Origin: Nitrosopumilaceae archaeon
Lineage (GTDB): Archaea > Thermoproteota > Nitrososphaeria > Nitrososphaerales > Nitrosopumilaceae
Assembly: GCA_022823825.1 (NCBI GenBank)
Contig: JAJEHG010000051.1
Location: 1 to 64,000 of the forward strand
Direction of reading: 5' to 3'
Length of the DNA stretch: 64,000 bases
Shown: positions 58,489 through 64,000 of the stretch, piece by piece
Layout: each line of letters opens with the position of its first letter
Numbering within the stretch: position 1 is the first letter of the stretch
The notes under the pieces: model-generated
What the model saw: the letters and a program-made list of their open reading frames with translations, nothing else
The model's database searches: none
What the model was told of the DNA's origin: nothing
Translations under genes and position numbers: made by a program

Positions 58489-61320
58489 TTAGACTATCGG
58501 ACTGCACCCCTCAAACGAGTCGAGCAGGGAGGTGGCCTGGCCGCCGTTTATCCGCTCAAACACCTCAAGCGACGCCGCCTTGTGCAGGTACTGGTTGTTG
58601 TTGCCGCACCTGTATGACATCGTGCACCGGGGGCATCCGGACTCTGCCGTGCAGGGGCACTCGCCCACTATGCGCGCCCCGCGCTCAAAGGCAGTCTCAA
58701 GCCTGTCGTAGAGCGCCCTGCTTGCGCCGCTGCCGCCTATCACCCCGTCATGCACGAATATCATTCCTGACGAGCCCATCGATATCCCGCCCAGGTTGCG
58801 GGAGGCCCCGCCCGTTATCATGTTGCTTCCCTCTATTACCACGTGCTCTGTCGCATGGTATCCGCTTGTCATGATATACCCCCCTTCAAGCCTCTCCGGG
58901 ACCGTGGCGCTTGCACGCATGTCGTATCCCTGCCCCGTCGCGTTATTGCGCATCTCGTCGGCCGCCCTCTGTATCGTATCGTCCGGGGACGGCGCGCAGA
59001 ATACGATTCCCTTTGTCACGTACGTGTACTCCAGGGGCCTGTCAAGATCCACCGAATCCGGCGCCGCCGCCGCCACTCCCTCCGGGTCGAGCCCCACACC
59101 GTCCTCGTCGCCGTACCGGCCCCCGGCGCCGCCCGGGCCGCTGTCCGCCCAGTTGATCTTTACGTACCCGGTCACGGTCTTTTTTATGCGCAGCCTGCAG
59201 AACGCGGTCTCTATGCCGTTTACCATCCTCTTCTCCATGACCTCCTCTATGCCGGGGTATTCGGACGTGAGCGCCCTCGTATAGTACGGGTGGTCCCGCG
59301 GCAGCTCCTCTATGACGGCATGCTGCCTTTTCGGATAGTCAAACTCGGTTACCTCGTACGGCCTGCCCGCAAGAAAGTAGACTGCGCCCTCGTGCAGCTC
59401 CTCCAGCGCGATCGGGCACACCCTGTCTGCCGCCTTTCGGCCCCCGGCTATGATGTCTACCGACTCGCCCATGCCCCTGATGCTGTACCTGTCAAGTATT
59501 CCACCTGCCGCCGCGCCGCCGCCCCTGCCCGGAACTATAAAGCCGCCCGCGCGCCTGAGTCTCCCCTGCGATATGTGCCGCCCGATGACCCCGGCGTGCT
59601 CCTCCTCTTCCTCCGGGGTGATGGGCATGTCGTGCGCCATTGCCAGTATCTGGCACTCCTCGACGTAGGGGTTCCTCGGGTCAATGTACAGCTTTTCGGT
59701 ATCCTCGAAATAGTCTCCGGGGTGGTTCCTGTAATACTGGGATATGGGATCGTTTCCAAGCGCCAGGAACGCGTAGCCGCGCCGCCCCTCGCTTCTTGCC
59801 GCCCTTCCAATCCTCTGTATCAGCCTGTTTATCGGGGAGGGCGCCGAGACGACGCAGTCGGTGCCCCCCACGTCGATCCCAAGCTCAAGCGTGGGAGTGC
59901 ACGATACGGCCTGGAGCGAGCCCTCCCGGAACTCGTTTTCGGTCGCGACCCGGTGGCCTGGCAGAAGCCCCGCCCTGTGCACCTTTATCCTCACGCCGGC
60001 CCTCTGGCAGTATATCGCGAGCAGTTCGGCGTTGCGGTGCGAGTTGCTGAACACCATCGTCTGGCGCCCCGACGCGGCGAACCTCTTGGTCAGGTGAGAC
60101 ATCAGCGTCCGGGGGCTGCGAAGCGATGGGAACAGCATGGCAAACTCGATGCTCCTGCCCCTGCCTCCGCCGCGCACGGTGTTGATGCAGTCGATCCCGA
60201 ACAGGTCGGCGCAAAAGCGCCCCGGTTCGTCAAGCGTTGCCGACGCGGCCACGTACTGCGGGCGGCGGCGGCCACCGCCACTGCTGCTGCCGCCGCTGCT
60301 GCCTCCTGCAATCCTTGCAAGCCTCCTTATGACGTGGTGCACGTTGCTGCCAAATATGCCCGAGTAGGAATGGGCCTCGTCCACCACGATGATTCTGACC
60401 GTGCGCAGTATGCGGCCCAGCTGGGTCCGGCGCCACATGTGGTAGTGCAGCAGGTCAAAGTTGGTCACCAGTATGTGCGGTGGGCTGCCCGTTATCCTCC
60501 TTCTTGCTGGGGCGTCCGTATCCCCGTCGTACGCCTCAGCAGAGAGACCCGCCGCCTCCGAAAGCCTCCGGATCTTTGGCAGCTGGTCGCGCGCAAGGGC
60601 CTTTGTGGGATACGTTATGATTGCGTGTATGCGCCTCACGGCGCGGCGGCGGCCGTTGCCGTCACCGTCCGCACCTCCGCGCATGTCCTCTTCCCCATCA
60701 TTGACCGCGTCCGTTATCCTCTGAATCACCGGTATGAGAAAGGCCTCTGTCTTTCCGGACGCGGTCGGGGCCTCGATTACCGTGTCCTTGCCGGACGTGA
60801 TGCTCTTGATTGCGTCATGCTGGAACCTGTAGAGCCTGTTTATCCCGGACTCTTTGAGGGCCGCGGCGAGCCTGCCGTCCAGTCCCGCATCGTCCGGACT
60901 AGGCCCGTACTCGGGCTCCGCCTCCCTGATCACCCTGTAGTCTGCAACATAGTCCTTTTTCGAGTACAGGACGTCGCGCATGATCTTGTCGGGCCTCTCG
61001 TCCCCGATCATGTCTTCAATCTCGGACTCGGATCTGACCATGTCCAGAGCTGCTGCACCCCTGGCGTCTGGCGGCTCTGACGGTGCGCCTGCTGCCGCAG
61101 CAGCTGTCGCCGCGGCCGCTTTTGCCGCATCCGGCGCGCACGTACCGGGCGGCCCGCCCTCGTCATACCTGACAAGAAACTCCAAGAACGACTCGTCCGG
61201 GTTGGGGTTGTACGCGACAAGATCCTGCAGCTCGCATCCGCTACACGAGACGTGCATCCTGCCGTCAAATGTGCGCGACATCTCCATGCCGGAGCCGCAT
61301 GCGGGGCACGTGAACTTCAT
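58489..61320 (-). CDS. MrfA/Hrq1-like SF2 DNA helicase with C-terminal cysteine cluster
   Basis: The 943-residue enzyme starts with a zinc ribbon (FTCPACGSGME...CSGCEL), then a linker, the DEAD-box core with APTASGKTEAF and VVDEAHSYSG, a second RecA-like domain with TLELGIDVGGTD and RIGRAARSEGRRG, and a C-terminal DUF1998-like domain with clustered cysteines in GECPCTAESGCPRCTMSYRC. That architecture matches MrfA/Hrq1 helicases, which repair crosslinks and mitomycin damage in studied organisms. Several Gly/Ser-rich inserts lie in the core. ATG 61320 follows AATAAATCG by 26 nt. It is upstream of the AlkA-like gene, which has its own promoter. Confidence 0.9.
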   Translation of the reverse strand: MKFTCPACGSGMEMSRTFDGRMHVSCSGCELQDLVAYNPNPDESFLEFLVRYDEGGPPGTCAPDAAKAAAATAAAAAGAPSEPPDARGAAALDMVRSESEIEDMIGDERPDKIMRDVLYSKKDYVADYRVIREAEPEYGPSPDDAGLDGRLAAALKESGINRLYRFQHDAIKSITSGKDTVIEAPTASGKTEAFLIPVIQRITDAVNDGEEDMRGGADGDGNGRRRAVRRIHAIITYPTKALARDQLPKIRRLSEAAGLSAEAYDGDTDAPARRRITGSPPHILVTNFDLLHYHMWRRTQLGRILRTVRIIVVDEAHSYSGIFGSNVHHVIRRLARIAGGSSGGSSSGGGRRRPQYVAASATLDEPGRFCADLFGIDCINTVRGGGRGRSIEFAMLFPSLRSPRTLMSHLTKRFAASGRQTMVFSNSHRNAELLAIYCQRAGVRIKVHRAGLLPGHRVATENEFREGSLQAVSCTPTLELGIDVGGTDCVVSAPSPINRLIQRIGRAARSEGRRGYAFLALGNDPISQYYRNHPGDYFEDTEKLYIDPRNPYVEECQILAMAHDMPITPEEEEEHAGVIGRHISQGRLRRAGGFIVPGRGGGAAAGGILDRYSIRGMGESVDIIAGGRKAADRVCPIALEELHEGAVYFLAGRPYEVTEFDYPKRQHAVIEELPRDHPYYTRALTSEYPGIEEVMEKRMVNGIETAFCRLRIKKTVTGYVKINWADSGPGGAGGRYGDEDGVGLDPEGVAAAAPDSVDLDRPLEYTYVTKGIVFCAPSPDDTIQRAADEMRNNATGQGYDMRASATVPERLEGGYIMTSGYHATEHVVIEGSNMITGGASRNLGGISMGSSGMIFVHDGVIGGSGASRALYDRLETAFERGARIVGECPCTAESGCPRCTMSYRCGNNNQYLHKAASLEVFERINGGQATSLLDSFEGCSPIV

Positions 61321-61568
61321 GCGGCCGCATTACGGTGCATGCGATTTATTGCTTGGGGTTGTTGTATGCTCCGTCTGTTGTATGCGCTGTCACAATATGA
61401 CGCGGCCCGGGGAGGAGGGGAGACGGTTGCATCTGCCAAGGTGCGTGACGGCCGGCGCCGTGGTGAAAACAGCTCCCATACAGGACGGGCGCCAACGCCT
61501 GCGGGGGCCGGACTTGCCGCAGGGGCGCCGGATTGAGATATTAGTTACGTACGGACATCGGGGATAGG

Positions 61569-62372
61569 ATGGACGGGCAGCTTGGATATGATGAGATTTA
61601 CAACATGGACTGCCTGCAGGGGCTGGAGCTCGTGCGGCCATCGTCCGTGGACCTGGTGGTCACCGACCCGCCGTTTGCAATCGACTTTAGGCCGAAGCGC
61701 CCAAACTACAACCGCAGGGGCTCGCGCGTCCTTGACGGGTACAGCGAGATAAGCAGCGACGACTATTACGAGTTTACAAAACGATGGATGCAGCTCTCCT
61801 CGGCGGCGCTAAAGGAGTCAGGCAGCATGTACGTCTTCTCTGGATGGAACAACCTCTCCGACGTCCTGAACGCGATCCGCGACGTCAGACTCACCGTCGT
61901 GAACCACATCGTATGGAAGTACCAGTTCGGGGTCGTGACCAAAAACAGGTACGTCACATCGCACTACCACTGCCTGTTCGTGTGCAAAGACGACTCCAAG
62001 CGGAGGTTCTACCCGTACTCTAGGTTTTCAAAGGACGAGCGCACACCGGAGGGGCGCAGCCTGCACTACAGGGACAAGGAGGACGTCTGGCAGATAAACC
62101 GCGAGTACTGGCGCGGCTCCAAAAAGACCCCCACAAAGCTGCCGGCCGAGCTGATAAGAAAGATCCTGGCGTACTCTAGCAGGAAGGGCGACGTGGTCAT
62201 GGACCCGTTTCTTGGATCAGGCCAGGTCGCCGTGGTCGCAAAGTCCGAGGGGCGCCGATATGTCGGATTCGAGATCGTCCCCGAGTACTACAGGTTTGCA
62301 AAGAGCCGGCTTGACGAGGGCCGTTACCGCATCAGTGCAAATGACGACGGCGGCGGCGGTGATTGTTGCTGA
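61569..62372 (+). CDS. Solitary DNA methyltransferase (adenine-N6 or cytosine-N4, beta class)
   Basis: Motif IV DPPF is at residues 33-36, followed by a target-recognition region, then motif I DPFLGSG at 212-218, the beta-class order. It adds a methyl group to a base amino group; the target site is unknown. Length (267 aa) is normal. No restriction endonuclease or specificity gene is next to it, so it may be a regulatory or protective solitary enzyme. GATATTAGTTAC lies about 23 nt before the ATG. The C-terminus is Asp/Gly-rich. Confidence 0.92.
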   Translation: MDGQLGYDEIYNMDCLQGLELVRPSSVDLVVTDPPFAIDFRPKRPNYNRRGSRVLDGYSEISSDDYYEFTKRWMQLSSAALKESGSMYVFSGWNNLSDVLNAIRDVRLTVVNHIVWKYQFGVVTKNRYVTSHYHCLFVCKDDSKRRFYPYSRFSKDERTPEGRSLHYRDKEDVWQINREYWRGSKKTPTKLPAELIRKILAYSSRKGDVVMDPFLGSGQVAVVAKSEGRRYVGFEIVPEYYRFAKSRLDEGRYRISANDDGGGGDCC

Positions 62373-62409
62373 CCGCGCGTAGGACGCGGCTGTAGCGCTG
62401 GCGCTCTGA

Positions 62410-62889
62410 CTATGCGGCGCGCCCGCTATCGTCCTGCGCGGACCCGGCTGCTGCCACCCTGTCTTTTGCAGAGGCGCCTTTGCCATCACCGCTGCTGCTA
62501 CCTCCACCACCACCACCATCATCACCACTACTACCACCGTCACCTCGCATCGCGCCATTCCCTTTTTGCCCGATCTTCTTTGATATTGCGCTGCGCAGCT
62601 CCTCGTCGCTCTTGCCGCCGGGGCTTATGCCCGCAGAGCGCGCAATCATCTCGAGCTTTTCACGCTCTGACTCGACGGGCCCTGATATACGCGGGATTCC
62701 ATCCGCCGCATCCTGCATTCCCTTTACGTGCTCCTCGATGCCGTCCTTTGCCCTGTTGTACTCGTTGACGGCCTTTCCAATCTTCCTCGCGGCACCCGGA
62801 AGCTTGCCGGTCCCGAGTATGAGCACCAGAGCTACAAATATGATTATCACCCACTCCGTTCCGCCTACGCTGAGCCCGTACCACTGCAT
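62410..62889 (-). CDS. tatA: Twin-arginine translocase protein TatA/TatE
   Basis: TatA forms the export pore for folded proteins with twin-arginine signals. The 159-residue protein has a short N-terminus, one membrane helix at about 9-29 (GGTEWVIIIFVALVLILGTGKLPG) and the amphipathic helix AARKIGKAVNEY, the family signature. The rest is an acidic helix and a Gly/Ser/Asp-rich tail of about 50 residues, longer than usual. ATG 62889 is chosen because TTTAATTTC lies 27 nt upstream. TatC is not in this window. Confidence 0.9.
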   Translation of the reverse strand: MQWYGLSVGGTEWVIIIFVALVLILGTGKLPGAARKIGKAVNEYNRAKDGIEEHVKGMQDAADGIPRISGPVESEREKLEMIARSAGISPGGKSDEELRSAISKKIGQKGNGAMRGDGGSSGDDGGGGGGSSSGDGKGASAKDRVAAAGSAQDDSGRAA

Positions 62890-63159
62890 GATGATAATAT
62901 TTGGTGGCACTGAAATTAAACCTATAGCGTTCATGGGTACCGCCCGCCCATGTCAGCCCCGTCGCAGTTGTGGCATTTCCCGTCGCCGCGCGAATACGCG
63001 GTTTCCTCACGCAACTGCCTGTTTTTTAACCGCAGATCTTGCCAGTCCGCAGACCCGCCCATCTCAATTTTTCACACGCGCGCGAACCAACGAGCATCGC
63101 CACAGTCATGACGGTAGTTGCCATTGGATGCCCCGCTGCGGCCGCCGCCAGCTACACCA

Positions 63160-63894
63160 TTACTTGAACGCGGCAACCATTATGGCGCCGCCCATCAGGT
63201 CCTTCTCAAACTCGACGCGCCCAAACCTCTCAAGCAGCATGTCCTCCAGCCGCCCGTTCTGGGGCCACCTCTGAAACGTCCCGTGCAGCGTGCCGAACTT
63301 TAGGCCCAGCCTGCCGCCTGCGCACAGGGCCAGTACGGGCAGCAGTACACGGAGGTATGCCGAGACGCCGGCCCTCACCAGCGCGTTGTCCGGCTTGCCC
63401 AGGTCCACTATTACCAGCCTGCCGCCCTCTTTGAGGACGCGGTGCATCTCATCTACTGCGGCCCCGAGGTCGATTGCGTCCCTCAGGGAGTAGCCGCACA
63501 GCACCGCGTCAAAGGTGCCGTCCCCAAACGGCATGTGCTCAAAGACGCCGCATGCCGAGTCCGGCGCGTCCTCAAACAGGGAGCCCGTGTTCTTTAGCAT
63601 CGGGACGAGCGGGTCGTACAGCGTTACTGCAATCTTGCCGCGCGCGGCGTCCACTGCAGTGCGCGACATGTTCCCGAACCCCGAGCCCGCGTCCAGTATG
63701 CGGTCGCCGGCAGACACCCTGCCCGTTATCGCGCGCCGGCGGTGCTCGGAGTCCTTGCCCAGGGATATGATGCGGTTCACCTTGTCGTATACCGGTATGA
63801 TCTCTCGGAGTACCGCGATTACCTCCGGCCAGTAGGCGCTGCCAAGCCCGCGTCCCGGCTCCCCGCTGTCCTCCGTCCCGGGATCCATGGCCAT
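63160..63894 (-). CDS. UbiE/MenG-like SAM methyltransferase
   Basis: This SAM-dependent enzyme resembles demethylmenaquinone methyltransferase, which performs the last step of menaquinone synthesis. The ~244-residue protein has IIPVYDKVNRIISLGKD, SAM loop DAGSGFGNMSR, FDAVLCGYSLRD and EMHRVLKEGGRLVIVDLG, typical of the UbiE family. Quinone specificity is inferred. The start near ATG 63894 is 20 nt after the preceding gene's stop, so they are co-transcribed. A longer frame to 63978 overlaps the upstream gene. Confidence 0.82.
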   Translation of the reverse strand: MAMDPGTEDSGEPGRGLGSAYWPEVIAVLREIIPVYDKVNRIISLGKDSEHRRRAITGRVSAGDRILDAGSGFGNMSRTAVDAARGKIAVTLYDPLVPMLKNTGSLFEDAPDSACGVFEHMPFGDGTFDAVLCGYSLRDAIDLGAAVDEMHRVLKEGGRLVIVDLGKPDNALVRAGVSAYLRVLLPVLALCAGGRLGLKFGTLHGTFQRWPQNGRLEDMLLERFGRVEFEKDLMGGAIMVAAFK

Positions 63895-63913
63895 GCCACC
63901 GACGCCGCCCGAC

Positions 63914-64000
63914 TCATGCGGAAAATTCTGGCATCTTGCCTGCAAGCTCCTGCAGGCTCTCGTCGGACATCTTTTCAAACTCCCGGGTGCCGTCGGGTAT
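63914..64000 (-). CDS. 3' end of an unidentified gene (partial)
   Basis: The last 28 codons of a leftward gene end at TGA 63914-63916. The visible C-terminus, ending ELAGKMPEFSA, is acidic and helical, with no diagnostic motif. It probably shares a transcript with the UbiE/MenG-like gene. The rest lies outside the window. Confidence 0.6.
   Translation of the reverse strand: MPDGTREFEKMSDESLQELAGKMPEFSA

Noticed and set aside
58843-61080. A 745-codon open frame on the plus strand opposite the helicase gene
   Set aside because: It is antisense to a gene with clear helicase motifs; the residue composition is that of a GC-rich shadow frame, rich in Arg, Val, Pro and His, with no domain.
61569-62372. 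Complete restriction-modification system
   Set aside because: No endonuclease or specificity subunit is adjacent; the neighbours are tatA and a helicase.

Overview
The window looks like a high-GC Thaumarchaeota (Nitrososphaerota) chromosome, most like the sponge symbiont Cenarchaeum symbiosum; that species call is inference from gene content and base composition, not a database match. Support includes topoisomerase VI next to rio1 and a KH gene, a eukaryote-type topoisomerase IB, an RPC34-like RNA polymerase III-type subunit with its four iron-sulfur cysteines, fibrillarin/Nop5, RadA, RpoF, L21e, S30e, aIF2-beta and an intron-containing tRNA-Met. Many first genes have an A/T-rich TATA element centred 23-29 nt before the start codon, the spacing of leaderless archaeal mRNA. 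Several downstream operon genes have Shine-Dalgarno-like GGAGG sequences instead. I used this rule to choose many starts.

Layout: 1-1460 is a probable IS110-family element with a candidate bridge-RNA leader, followed by an AT-rich island with one small gene. 2075-6339 (minus) holds a Nudix hydrolase, a cis-prenyltransferase, a DUF373 membrane protein, a HAD-like protein with a degraded active site and a membrane-anchored protein. 6591-12733 (plus) is information processing: zinc ribbon, aIF2-beta, DUF424, then rio1-KH-top6B-top6A as one overlapping operon. 12747-19011 holds lineage-type hypotheticals, a two-component pair, a secreted protein and a TrmB-like regulator. 19136-22900 (minus) couples a large secreted protein to apt and mtnP (adenine salvage). 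23045-25144 is an OLD-like ATPase-TOPRIM gene standing alone. 26304-34408 has the RPC34-like subunit, rlmE, trm1, rnhB, flpA, nop5, pyrD and pyrK. 34556-42611 has a radical SAM enzyme, S30e, an anchored coiled-coil surface protein and a 1547-residue subtilase. 42641-50326 has a phosphoesterase, radA, rpl21e-rpoF-DUF655-ksgA-hemK, isocitrate dehydrogenase and a second phosphoesterase. 50411-64000 has tRNA-Ser, small zinc-ribbon and coiled-coil genes, a prohibitin, a membrane-tethered winged-helix protein, tRNA-Met, topoisomerase IB, SDR, AlkA-like glycosylase, an MrfA/Hrq1-like helicase, a solitary DNA methyltransferase, TatA, a UbiE/MenG-like methyltransferase and the 3' end of another gene.

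A recurring oddity is low-complexity sequence added to conserved proteins: Gly/Asp in Rio1, Gln/Lys/Arg in Top6B, Lys/Ala in the RPC34-like subunit, Arg/Gly in Nop5, Ala/Lys plus acidic in RadA, Arg/Gly/Asn in KsgA and Gly/Ser in TatA. Related trinucleotide tracts occur in intergenic DNA. No CRISPR array, rRNA operon, prophage or complete defence island is visible. The strongest leads for something not fully described are the RPC34-like subunit with its histone-H1-like insert, the IS110 leader, the stand-alone OLD-like gene and the surface-protease locus.
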